DNA from: Tigriopus japonicus
Taxonomy: Eukaryota > Arthropoda > Copepoda > Harpacticoida > Harpacticidae
Reading direction: 5' to 3'
Length of the DNA stretch: 64,000 nucleotides
NCBI GenBank assembly: GCA_010645155.1
Contig: JAAGOF010000206.1
Span: 408,564 to 472,563 of the forward strand
Shown here: positions 37,501 through 51,200 of the stretch, piece after piece
How positions within the stretch are numbered: position 1 is the first letter of the stretch
Layout: the number at the start of each line of letters is the position of its first letter
Translations under genes and position numbers: made by a program
The notes under the pieces: model-generated
What the model was told of the DNA's origin: nothing
The model's input: the letters and a program-made list of their open reading frames with translations, nothing else
Database searches by the model: none

Positions 37501-40500
37501 CCCTAAAAAAAGTTAAGAGGGTGGCAGTTAGCTTCTGGATTTTTGGTAGCTCAACATCGTCCTTTGTGTTTTACACGTTGAAGTGTCAAGCAGTTTAATA
37601 ATATAAAAACGTGATATGCGGGGCAAACATTAAATCTGATAAGTTGACGAGACCCTGGGAGACTAATATTGAGATCGAATACCTCAATTCTAGAATGAAA
37701 TGATCCATACTTGTATTCAACAATTGGATATTAGCTCTTTGATTGAATTTCAAATTTGTTCCAATTCTTCCTCCAATTTATTTTGCCGAAATTTTATTTT
37801 ATATCAATGCAAGTAAGACGAAACGGTAACGAAGAAGAAAATTGATCTTTCCCTGATCTCAGAGGTTAAAAGACGACAAAGAGTGAGAGAAAACGAGTGT
37901 TGCACGCAAACGATTTCCCAGTAGTTCAATTTCTTTCGAAATAGGGAAAAAATGAAAAGCCGACATCAGATGAGGAATGCAATTCAAAATTGAACCTCTG
38001 GAAGAAACAAATGGAGATGGGACGATATTTACTTCATGCAAATGGAAAAAAGAAAGAACGGTTGATGCGAAAGTCAAGGGTTTGGATCCTGGCTCGACAG
38101 GAAAAAGGAAAAAGCCTGGCGATTGTATCAAAGAAGGATTATTTGATCCCTCTTTGTCTCCTTCATTCTTTTCTTATGAGACTAGGTTCAGCTGGTTGGG
38201 GAGCATCACCACGAACGATGATCCAAATATGTGGATGTGCTCCCTGAGAACCAGAATCAAACAATTGAGCCTTGCATGGATTCTAAGTACACGTTAATGC
38301 TCTCTAGGCCTGATGGTAATGGGTTTGGTAGCCGGCTAAGTGGTATTCAAATGGGTTTCGGAGTGAAAAAAGATGATAGAAAAAGAGGGCGGCATAAGTG
38401 GGAGCAAAGTGTCTAGTAAAAGAAGGAGAAGCAGCTTTAGGTTTAGGTAGCAATCCGTTCTTGGTCTTTGCGTTTCTTTTCCTTGGTATTCGATGCACCT
38501 ACCAAAGAGATCCATGTTCTACTCCTGCTACGTGTACACATTCATGTACTACGTATTCGTTCGTAAGAAGAATGAGAATCGTGGAAAAGAAATGAACGAG
38601 AAAGAGAAGAAGACCAAGAAGAATCAAGCCAGAGAGAAGGGAGGATGGGAGGGCACCGAAAACGTCAGTTTTCGTGTGAACTTTGAACTCCTTTATTCGT
38701 AATCAATGTCAATGACTGTAATATGAAGAATGCATGAGAATTTCTAGAGATTGAAATTTCACCTCAATCATTCCCACTTTTCGCCGTGTTTGATATCAAT
38801 CTGACGAGATAATCGTCTACCATTTGGTAGCAAATCGAAGGGGATTGCCATTCATTGTTTTTTATGAGTCCGCTTTTCTGGTGCTCATCTTACACTCTCA
38901 AAACATACGCACTAGTATGAGTAGTTAAGCAACTCTCCGGCGACATCACCTCGATGATCAACGATGGATGGCGATGAGGGAACTAAGTAAGGGCGAGTCT
39001 CTCTCTCTACTACTGCTCTCTACTATGTTCATGCTCAGCTCAATTTCCGTGAACTGTGGCAGTCCACAACACATAAGCTGGAAGGATTATGAAATCCCTC
39101 TAATTCTGTCTTTAAATTTATTCCAACGTGCTTTTGTGTTCACAATTCCTCACATTCGCCGTACCCCTAACGTTTGAAACCTCTCAGTGCGCACTACGTA
39201 GAGAGATCTAATGGTGGAAGCTCACCCACTAGACCCATTGCTCCTCCACTGAGGCCCAGCAGCAGTACTATCGTGCAACGCTACAGACTCTCTCTGATTG
39301 TCTCTCTTGGTGTGTGTGCTCTATGCATTGAGAGCTTGAAGCTGGCAGGGATTTTATGGAAAATACAAATAAAAAATTTGAACCCAGAGGAGTGATCAGT
39401 CAAAATTGAACAAAAAAGTTTACCCCCTCCTGCTGTTTCCTTTCTCTCTGTCTGGGTAGCTCGATCTTTATGGAGGGAAAGAGGAGAAAGAAAGAAAGAA
39501 CGAACGAGAGAAAGAGAGAGAGAAAAAAGGAATAATAATAACGAGAAAAAACAGCTGCATTTCCCCTTTTAATGTTCCAAGCCCATTTTGATAAAGTGCG
39601 GATCATCTTTGGGTTAAAAGTTGAAATCGATTGTGTGTTGGCAACAAGCATAGTTATACGTATAAGATTGGCAGAATGGAAGCATGAAGAACGAACGACA
39701 ACGTGTTCAACCTCTTGAAAAATTCGCCAACTTCCCGGATGAAAGAAGCATATCCATCACGATCTGATTAAGGAGTTTGACCTGACTGGCTGGCTAGGAG
39801 ACTTTGCGAAGGGCGATAATGAGGTAATAGTACAATGACAAAATGACTAAATTGTCAAATTGGAACGGATCTTAAGGAAATGTGAAATGTGTGGAAGCGT
39901 TAATAGGAATCGGTTCAACTAAATTGTGGTCGTCTGGGGCATATTTGTCATCTACAGAGGTGACAGACGAAGGGAGGGGGGGGGGGCTTCTATAGTAATC
40001 GTTCCCCCGTGTTGTTCTTGTTCGAATGCTATCAGTTCTCGATCTTGATGGCATGTCATTGAGTGAACTTGGATGGAGCAACGAACGAACGACAATCATC
40101 AGGCAGGAAAGAAACAGTGAGTGAGTGAGTATGAGGACGACGACAAAGCCAGGAGACGCAAAGGAATGGAGAGAAAGGGGAAACAGCTTAGAGTGTGTAG
40201 TAGGCAAAGTTGTAGGACTAAAAAAAGCACAGTCAATTATGTAGTAACCCGAGAGATGTTTCGTAGCGATAGAAATATTCTCACTCGTTTCCCATAGTTT
40301 GGAAATCCGAGCCAATTGACAAACACGCTGTGATAAACGATGACCAAGAATGGCCTCATTTTTCATCTTCTTCAAAGACAGGTTCAAATGGAACGACGAA
40401 CCCCTTTGTTCGTTCAATTGCTCGTTTTTTAGTTGTCCGTTCCTCGGTCTGAAAGAGGGCATAATGACCAATACATATGGATAACGCTGGCCCAAAATAC

Positions 40501-42212
40501 GAGGGAGAAAAAGTGGATGGCTTGAATCTTGAATCTATAATGAAAGGAACTGGATTCGAGTCGGTCGCAACCTCTAGATTTGTGTACGTTTCTGCCTCTT
40601 ACGTACCTACCTAGTACCAATCTGAATCTTGGCTTTTTGTGTAAAAAAGAGGGAGTGATGAGGGAGGGGGAGGATGAATCTTTACGTAGACAAAATAATG
40701 TCGTTGGCTTCTAGGCATGCATGTACTCTTCATTCAGATCAAACACTCACACTCATTCCCTCACTCACTCTCTCACTCACGCATGCACACACACAGTCTT
40801 TTTGACTCTCTCTCTTTCCCTTTTCTGTCTTCTTTATTAGTACCATCATCTTGTCTCTGTTCTCGTGGGCTCTTTCCTTAGCCTTGTATTCGGGAGGGCT
40901 TTGTTCAACTTTTCTTTGGTTTCCTGGCTCGGCGTGCACATCTAATTATAGCTAAATTACTTGGGAACCAAATTCCAACAAAATCTGTCTGAAAAAGGTC
41001 AACTCTTGGGGCTCTCGAGTTCATCGTGCCCTCGGATTGCTACTGAAATTGCTCGGGAAGCCCAAACGCACGCAACTGAGTAACCCAAATAATGCCCTCG
41101 AAAAGCACTCACTACCTTGGGTTGTTGTCTGGTTGTGTATTCAAAGCGGGGCCACTACCTACCTACCCACCTACCTCGTTCCTTCTTCACCATCTCTGCA
41201 AACACCCAGAACTGACCTGTTGTTGTTGTTGTTGTTGTTGTTATCATCGTGGTTTGCACCAGTGCTGCTGCTCGTCCATGAGTGCCAATGTTAGCCTTTC
41301 CAAGCAACGGACTTGGCCGAGTGCAAAGCTGGTTCGACTGAAAGATGATGATTCGCGCTCGAGATTTGTGAGTCTGCGAAACGGACACCCCACCGACTGC
41401 TCGCCTCGCATCTGGTGGGTTTACAGGAGATTGCTAAGTATTGGTGCCCTTGGCATGGATGAGTATAAAGGTATATATGGGTGTGCGTGCGATCCTATTC
41501 TCTCACTTTTTCTCCCTCTTTCTCTTTGTATATGTTTCTCACTCAAGTTTATACCCACACAGACGCACACACAAGCAGAAGGAACCAACAATAACCATTT
41601 TACAGGAGAGAAAAGAGGCATTTTTTCACACACTACTAATGGTGCTTCAACTACTTTGATCTTTCCACCTTGAGGGCAGATCACGGGGGTTTGTTTTAAG
41701 TCAGAAATTGTTTGACGTTTACTGCTGGCAATTGTACCTCTAGAGAGAAGAGAGAAAGAGAGTCTGGATGGAGCTACTGTTTCTCCACTGAACACATGTA
41801 GTAGTACTAGGAACATTCCAAGCGACAACAACTACTTGGGCAATTCCAGCAAAGGTGAGAAAATTACCTCTCAACGGCGACAAACTACGCTATAAACGTA
41901 GGCAAGGAGACGGTCAAGAGGGTTAAATGAGGAAACAACAGAAGAGAGGGGAGCTAACTACCTTTGAATTAAAGTCAATCTATTAGTGAGTGCACCCGAG
42001 TGGGTTTCCATGATCCGTGTTCTCAGCAATCACGTTCAGATTCAAATTGGTGGAAGAATGTCATTGTTGCTTCTGGGACATTATTCTCTTGTGGGCACCT
42101 TGACGTCGCCTATTTTTCCAACTTTTTTACATGACAAACATCCATTGCTCTTTGTCAATTCCCTCGGGCTGCTGCTTGTCGCCACCTCAACCTGAAAGTC
42201 TGTCGTGTGTGT

Positions 42213-42253
<41 letters not shown>

Positions 42254-45200
42254 CGCGTGCATGCGTGTGCGTCTCACCTTCTTTTGGGTTCATGTCCTCT
42301 GGCTTTACTTTTCAGTCTGTCTCTTGAATATGAAAGAGAATGTATTCATAGATCGATGTATGGATGTAGTACTATGAGCGTGCAGTAAGTAGTAGGTGTT
42401 CAGTTTCAGTACATTTTCTTGGATATGTTTGTAGCATTTGCTACTACCTACCCTAGGGCTTGTCGTTTACTACAATATGCGACAACCGACTACTTTTTTC
42501 CACAAACATTCAACAATCTGCGCCCATAAAGACAGAGTTAATGTCTGCAAGATTTTCAAAACTGTCTGGGGCAGATTGAAGCAGGTTTTAAGATGTCAAA
42601 TGGAGAAAAGATTTGAGCAAAAGTCGTGGGAGAGTGGAAAAAGATTTGCCATCATTGCCATGCACTCACTCACTCAGTGAGTGAGTGAGTGAGTGAGTCA
42701 GTTAGTCATTCACTCTCACACACGCAACAAGCACTTCCCAGCAGGAGGAGGAATGAATCCTGCCTGCCTTGGCACCATAAAACTATTACGCGAACAAAAA
42801 CCTCAAAACTATTGGGAAAAAAACCTCTCAAAGATGAGATTCAATTATTTTTGAGGGCGATCTCAGTTAAAAGCCGACTGTGGGAGAGGGCAACTATTTC
42901 CAACTTGTGGTATCAGTTTTGGTGGGTGAGACAGCAACAACAGATTCAACAACAACAGCAACAATAACAGCAACTAGTGGAAAAGAAATCTTTGTTCTAG
43001 ATCAACACAATACCGACACCTACAATCAAGGAACTGAACATTGACATGATGATATATGAGGCAAACATTAGGAATAGTTCTTTTTTCGCCAAATGTCAAA
43101 GCGTAAACGGTCGGGAATGAGATTGAAAAGTATTTCACTTGAAATGGCCCAATAATCAATGCCAACATTTGCAACACTAATTGGATCATAAAAGGACTAC
43201 GTATATCTCAGCTTTTCGCATAAAACGGATTTGATTATCCGGATTCCAAGTTTGGGTCATCATGACGCACTCTCTTTAGGTTTTGTTTTCATTGCGGTCA
43301 GAATCAAGAATATTGCTCTCCATTTCGAGCGAGCCGCAGAAACGAGCCATTTGGGTGGACATGAACTCGTCCCCTGGCCAGATATTCCTCAGTTGATGTT
43401 CATCATCATGTCTCTTTCAGTGCGACTACGATTTGTACATACGCTAAACATGAATCGAAGGAGCTCTCAACTAAATTCCACGCATGAGAAAAACGAAATC
43501 GAGATCGACCTCAAATTGTCCATTGGGTAGGAAACTACCCAGACCCCAAACACATTTCTTTCATAGTTTTCCCGCGCTCTTAGCGTTGATTGACAATAAA
43601 ATTGAGGAAAAAAATCATAGCAAACTCAACACAGTTCATTCTCTTGATCATTAGTCGACAAGCCGAATCCAAACGTTACGGGGACAAGATTTGGCTGAAC
43701 CACGGCACCCTCCTCAAAGCCAGACTGAGTCGAAGAAGTCGATTAGCAAACTATGCTCCTCAATTTTTCTGACTTCTTAGTAGTCATTTGAAAATCATCA
43801 AGCTTCTTTCTTTTGCCCTGCAGAATCGCTGGCGCCTCAAGATGATGGATCCCTCTTATCCAGGTCTCTGAACCAGAGGCCTTCCGTCAAAGGACCATTT
43901 ACTTCCAGTGCATCAGATTCGCTACGACAAACCAATAGCCCGGCAGTAGTGACCTCGTCCAGTGTTCCCGCGGGAATGCTTTCAGCCGCTCTCCTCGGCA
44001 ATATGTCACCCTTGTCACCAGCCAACCTTTCCTCTTGTCAAGGTCAAGGTCACCCTCCGACGCCCCCTAGAACACCCAAAACACCCGGGGGAACACCCAC
44101 TCACCAAAGCACGCCCGATCTAAGTGCTCTTCTGTCTGGTGGAGGTCAGCAACAACAACAGCAGCAGCAGCAACTCCGCTTTCCAGCTCCTGATATGAAG
44201 ATGTCAAATCATGGGTTTAAAACCGGTGGAGGGCATGGCTTGCCGCCATCTTTCTTGTCGTTAGCCTCATTTCAAGACCAAGTGTTGGGAAAGTCAAACA
44301 ACGCAAACAATCTTTTGGCCTCTCAATTGAACAAGCCAAACATGATGATGCCCGGGATGAACATGATGGGACCTGGTTTGCCCGGTCCTTTACCTCCCCA
44401 CTTGAGAGGTAACTCGGGTGGAATCCCACCCCATATTTTGGCCGCTCAAAGAGTGGGTATGTTACCTGGGGTAACCAAAAGTCCCACAGACTACACAAGG
44501 TACTTCAAGAGGTTTGGATCTTCGTTGGAATGTGGCAGCCTCTATTGCAAGGACATGAACTATCGGGAACATTTTCATTGCACCGTCCCCATGTGCAAAG
44601 ACAAGGTGCGTAACCGAAAACGAAACAGTAAATATCTCAGTAGGATGTATCACACAAAGTGGACTTGGTCAGAGATTGTCTCCTCCATCGGTAAAAAAAG
44701 CTCTCTCTCCCCCTTTTGAAAGCAGGGCACTTTCTGTCCCCTATTTTGATTAAGTATCGTCCACTTTAAGTTTTTGAAGAGTTGGGGTTCAATGAGCTAA
44801 TAATCACTTCATCTGTCGTAGGTGTTTGCTAAAAAGGAAGAAATGATTCGCCACTCCAAATGGCATCAAAAGATGGAGGAGGCATTCAAGTATGGGTTTC
44901 GCCGGGTGACCCCCATGGACGATTGTTCCGACCAGTTTCCCGGGTGTCAGCACAACAAGAAACAGACCCATTATCATTGCATACACACGGACTCTTGCGA
45001 CAAAGTTTACATCTCGACGAGCGACGTGCAAATGCATTTCAATTATCATCGCAAGGACAATGCAATTCAACGAGAGGGTTTCCTCCGATTCCGAGGGGTT
45101 GAGGATTGCGCCACCTCGTATTGCCCATTTCGCACCCAGAAGACCACACATTTCCATTGCAATCGGAGCGGGTGCAATTTCACCTTCAAGAACAAGGCCG

Positions 45201-48200
45201 ACATGGAGAAGCACAAGAACTACCACATGAAGGACGAGCAGCTCAATAAAGATGGCTTCAAAAAGTTCATGAAACAAGAGCCCTGTGGTTTCTCGGGTTG
45301 TCGCTTCTCGGGCACTGTCAACCATATCCATTGCATTCGTTCCAATTGTGATTACGTGTTGCATTCCAGTGGCCAGCTGTACTCGCACAAGCGCAAGCAT
45401 GAGCGTAAAGACAACGAGATGGCCTACCAGAAGTACAAAATTGCTCAAAGTCTCATCACCGGAGACGCCTCCTCCCTGTCCACCAACGGCAACAATGGTG
45501 ACTTAACCACTGCAGAGCGACCTCCGTCCAATGACAACGGTAGCCTCAATTCCGACACGTCGTCGACTCCACCTTTGGTCAAACCGAGTGACCTCGGGCC
45601 GCCCCCTAACAAGCCATTGAATCCGTTTATTGCCTTGAACAATGCAAACACCTCCGGTTCGCCGATGCCGTTTGGTATACAACCCATGATGATGAGTGGG
45701 CCACAGGGCATGTTTGGTCAGCAGCAACCTCTGCTCATGTCAGACATGATTCGAGATAGGGTAAGTGGCGCTTAAGTGAGTGGATTACGCCAATCTTTGA
45801 CCTCCTCGTTCAATGGACTTCCATTTACAACTCTATCATTCAGAGTCCATACCACGGTCGTTATAGTACTTAGACGGGAAAACGTTGCTCATGACCTGGG
45901 CTTTGTTTTTTTGGAAGATGACAATAACGAACGCGGTTTTTAACGTATGTCTGGGGGTGTTTTGAAGTGACAGCAGGGTTATGAATGTGTTCCATATACA
46001 CGGACGCACACACACTCACGCGTTCCATAAGCACATGGACATGATTGTAGCATGAATGTAAGAGTTTTGCCTAGCTCCTGCCTTGTATGCCAAGCTTGGA
46101 CGGACCTCTTTTCTGACACACGGTAAATACTTGGGGAATAAGACCGAATGCCGAGGGGAGCACTGAGTCTCTACCTGACAAGCTACTAGCTTTGAATGAC
46201 TGGCTGCACAACAGTCCAGCACAAAGATCAAACTCTACTGAGCTTTTTTTGGTATGAATTTATAAACGAATTTATGAATCCAGGTCATTTATGGAATGCT
46301 CTAGATTCGTACACTCAACAAGCCACTTCAGTGGGGGAGTAGATCCGAGCGAGGAATGTGAATATGCACATCCGCTATTCTTGTGATTCTCCTCTCTCGT
46401 TTTTTGCGTGCGTGTGTGATTTTGAGGATTGCCATATTTATTCGACATTTCCGGTGTTTTGCGCTGGACAAATTCATCACAAGGTTCGATTTAAGTTCTC
46501 TCGGACGTACTCTTTCGTCACTCAGCAGTACTGTACTCTCGGTTTCCTTCATTCTCTTTTCGTGGCAAAAGTAAAGTTAAAAAAACGGGTTAACCCGTTT
46601 CGATTTTGGAATTATATCGTTTGAATGCGGAAGCTTAGATGAGGATATAAACCGAATGCCCATCGGTAGTTGAAAGCGTGAGCTACGGTTGATATGTGAA
46701 GTATGCGATGTAAAGGCAACAACAACAATAATAAAAAAGACGTGTCTGTTCGTTGCAGATTCCTGATGACATTTGGCGCAATTACATGCTCCACTTTGAT
46801 TCTGGAGAGGGCTGTGGATTCCAAGGCTGCGAATTGGAAGAAATGGAACATTTCCATTGCAAAGATGATGGATGTGAGACTGTGTTTCGAAAACACGACG
46901 GGGTCCAAGAGCACGGACGAAATCACTTTCTCCAAGACCAGATCACGGATATCTTCTTCATGAAAGTGGACCCAGAGGAGCCGGAAGTTTCAGAATGTCC
47001 AGAGCTATGTCCTCATAAGAAAAGCGAGCAGCTACATTATCATTGTAAATGGGTAAGTGGCGAAGCCTTTAATTTTGTCTAAAGTATATAGACTAGTCGT
47101 TTAGTGAGATAAATTCTAAAGGCAACAAACAGATTCGTGTTCTAGTCGTTTGTCATTTTGTCTTGTTAATTGAAATTTGCCAAGACCGCGTAGAGCCGTT
47201 ATTTCGCACAGATTGGATCCACTCCTTGGAGCAAGGAGCTAGTTAGCTAGCTCAGTTGAATTCACGTGTGTAGAGAAGCAAAGTTCATGGAAACAACAGA
47301 AATCGTTTCACGAAGATATTGACATGTCCTCAATGCTGCAGTGGTTTTCGAATTTTCGTAGGACATTCGGGGCAAATATTGTTTGTTATTGGGTTTAACT
47401 GGACTTGCTTTTTGTTTGAAGGAAAACTGTTCTGAAATTGTGTTCGGAGGAGATTCGCCATTTAAGAGACTGGATCATTACAAATTGCACGAGTATACCA
47501 AGAAATGGAACATGGCCGGTAAAGAGCCCGTGTCGATGACCATGACCACCAGCATTGATACCATGTTTAAAAGGAAGCGCGGCCGCCCACCCAAAAACCG
47601 CGTGGTCGAGGTAAGACAAGCGGATTTCTCAAAGCAACTTGATTTATTTTTCAAACGGAATCTTTTTTTCCTCTCCTCTTCTTCTCTCGACCCTGCTCGC
47701 CATCATCATCATCATCATTATCATCATCGTTGTCGTGCTCTTACACGGGTTTCATACTTCTTGCCCCCCTCTTCTCGACGGCATCGACCTTAATGAATGC
47801 AGGTCTGGAACGAACATGTAAGTAATCACTTTATCTCTTGTGTAAATCGGCATGCCTATTATAATGTACTTGTTCATCGTTCAGGTACTCATGTTTGCAG
47901 TTGAGTCGAGGCTCCAACCAGATTTGAGACCGAGTATTTACCCGAAAAATCTTTCCGCCATCCCAAATGACCCCCGCCTCTGTTTTAGTTTAACATTAGC
48001 CCGGGGAAATTTGCCCTAGCTGAGTGAACGTAAATCAACTCGATCATGCTCCGATTCCCCTGTGCTGTCTTCTCCCACCAAGATTTAAAAAATGACCAAA
48101 TTAATTGGCCCCTAGCATGAAAGGAGTCAGACCAGCACTAATTTTTCAGTTCAGATCTCTCTCCAACACCGATGGATGGCTAACTCATTTTTGTAACGAG

Positions 48201-51200
48201 ACCAAGGAGAAGTAATGGCACCAAATACAACCTTAGCAGCGGCAGCCAAATTCTTGTATTCCTTGGCTGTGAATTCCCTCGTGAATTCTGTGATAATACG
48301 TATAACCACGCAATGACTATTCTGGCTTAAATTCTACAATCCACCTGAACGGAATTAATCACTACACACTGCCCACAGAGTCTAAAAATGACGGGCATGT
48401 TTGTCATGTTTGTGCTGGGGTGGTAGGGTCAACCAATGGTTCTTAATAGCGCTACGAAGCTTAACATGGAGCCGAGAAAGAATTGAAAAAAAAGTTCGTT
48501 CGCTCTCTACGCATTCCCATTTGTCCACAAAGTCTTTGGGCTTTTCGGCGACCCTTTCACTCTCTCTCCCCCTCTTTTCAGTCATTTCAGACACGATCTT
48601 GGTTTTATTGCAAAGAGCTCCTCAGAGCCGAGCCATTGGGCTCTAATCGAATTGACACGGTCTGACGTCGCATGAATCCATACAATCAGTCCATTTGATG
48701 GAGCCTCACGTAGCTTGTACCGAGACAATGTTGAACTCATTAGGCACCAAAAAAAGAATGGCCGATCTGAACCAAGTTCGTCTCTAATCCCCTCTCATAA
48801 AGTCGTCCGCATTGACCCATGGTTGGCACATGTGTGCTTTCACTCATTGGAAAAGGACTTTTGTGGACTGTTCCGGCCCCATTTGGTAGCTTAAGTGTCA
48901 TAGACTGCGGTCACAAAAGAAGGGTGAATGCGTTCGTTGTATATTTAGGTACAAATGAATTGACAAGGCCAGAGAAGCCACCAACAAATGACCCCCAATT
49001 CTTGGCTTATGGTCCTCCTGACACCATAGAGATGTCGTTAAGACTCCATAAACTAACCCATTGTAAAGGGCAACTACGTAAGTTGGCTCATTTCAAACGT
49101 GTTCTTTTCTTTCTTCTTGCAGCTTCCCCAAACTGGTCTGCCTGGATCTGGGTCCAGTTTTAATGACTTCACCTCATCTCCTCAAGCAGTGTTTACCTCT
49201 TTTAAACTGCCTAAACCCGGGCTCTCTGTCACTGCTGGCGCTACCCTAGGAAGCACTGGAGGGCTGGGTGGGAATCCTAGTCCCTTGGACGTGTCCAACT
49301 TTCATTTTGGCATGAGTGGCCTTTTGACCAACTCGAAATCGGCTGCCTCGATCATGTCAGCTCCGTTAGGCGGCTTGCCTGCAATGGCGGGACAAATTGC
49401 GGCCGCAGCCCAGAACAAAAGCCAAGACGATGAGATGGCGGAAAAAGACAAGAGAAATTCGCCTTCGCCACGCGCCCGTGCCACCACATCGTCTCCTCAT
49501 CCAATTGATGCGAATCGCAAGTCACCCGGGGCCAAAGGGGTTGTGGCCAAGTCATCCTCGTCAGATAATGAACAAAGTTCAAATGAGGGAACTCCTCCCA
49601 AGCACCAAGGACTGATCAAGTCCAGAGGAACCTATTACCCTTTGACTGCCTTCCCAACTAATATGCCCCAAGGACCGGTCATGCGACGAGAGGACGAGGC
49701 CAGTCCAATCAAGAACGAAGGATCATCATCAGGTTAGTTAGTAGTGTGACTCGTCGGAACTAGAGATGTCAATAATAACTTCATTGACTAGGCCGTGTTC
49801 TGTGGTTGACCTCTCGTTGACCCGCTGAAAGTACTTCTTGTTTACCTGTGCACATAATTGTTGCCAGAACTGAGTCTGAAAGCTACGTACGTAGACAGGC
49901 GGGGTACAAATTACCTTTTTTCAAGAGTAATGGGCATAGAGATGGCAGTTTTGTGGCTCACTGGCTGTTCGTTTTCTTCCTTGAAACGACATTTTCATTT
50001 CACACGACTTGACGGGGTGATGAAAATGAAAAATGGCACACTTCATTCATCTATCCAGCAACCTGACTGGCTGGCTGGCTGGCAGACTCCCTCTCTCTGT
50101 ACATCTTTCCGTATGTAGTCAGTTATGCCTAAGTCGCAAAAGTAACGGCAAAGAAAGTTGGAGCGAGCAACGCATCTGTATCACAATCCAAGAGCGACTG
50201 ACCGAAATGAGCAACTGGGCAAGATAGGTTGGGATGCTCATCAACCAACGGTATTGTACCCATCGTACCCGTTTTCATGCTGAGGAGCGTTTTTGCTATT
50301 TATTTCTCCAAAAAGGGAGAAGTATTCCCTCCCAAATTACTTCATCACGGAAGAAATTCTTCCAAAAGCATTGTTGGAGTCGGGGTTTAATGGAAAAATC
50401 GTGATTTTCTCCCCAAACGTGACATTCTTTCGCTCAATTTTGAGCTTTATTAATCCAGCAGTGTCGAGGAAGCAAATTCGGTAGTCTCGATTCACTAACT
50501 CCTTGTTGGTCGGTAGTCGAGCAAATCTGCCCATTAAAACGACATAATTGCCAGCCTGTGTGCGAAGGAAGAAGCCTCATTTACATACATAAAACCAAAA
50601 AGAGCAGATGCGATGAGTGAGATGAGATGAGGTGAGGGCAGGGCGTAAGTAAGCTTCGATGAGAACATGCCACAACCACCTCACAACTTGAAGAGGTTCG
50701 AACCAACATCTCTCGAGCACACCACCGCACACGAATGAATGTGATGGTGGGACGGTCTTGCCTTGTAGCATGGCAGGATGATGATGATGGTGGTGGTGGT
50801 GGTGATGGTGGTTATGATGAGTGGATGAGCGGATGAAAAAGAAACACAAGAGAGGGGTGCCGGGTTACAATTATTCACTTTATAAAGCGTCTCCTTTTGT
50901 GCTCCCGGTGGTAGTTTACCGTGAACAATGGAGGTAACACGGAAATTGCCATTCTCGTCAAAGAGGGGTCAAGAAGACAAACCAGAAGCGTGCGTGCTCA
51001 CACAAACGTGTTCACTCACTTCTGAAACCAGTGATGCAAACCGAAGTATCCCTATCTAGGGTTAATGCTAGATGGGCCAACGTATACAGTAATTGTGTGC
51101 AATGTTGCATTTAAAAGCCCAATGAGTAAACTATAAATCTGAACAATATGAATGGCACCTTCGTCATTTAAGATACTGACATAGTGCGTGATGATGTGCC

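Larger units (their letters stand above)
37194..43823 (+). other. castor intron 2 (6.6 kb)
   Basis: The largest intron of the model. It contains microsatellites, including a (CTTG)n run at about 42212-42253 and a palindromic (CACT)n(GTGA)n tract at about 42664-42699. One POU octamer, ATGCAAAT, is at 38036-38043. The open frames in it are short and repeat-driven, and I support no gene. Its size and position make it a candidate enhancer intron; that is inference. Confidence 0.8.

Noticed and set aside
44804..45448. Minus-strand 214-codon frame opposite castor exon 4
   Set aside because: It overlaps the zinc-finger units, whose conserved Cys and His positions prove the plus strand.
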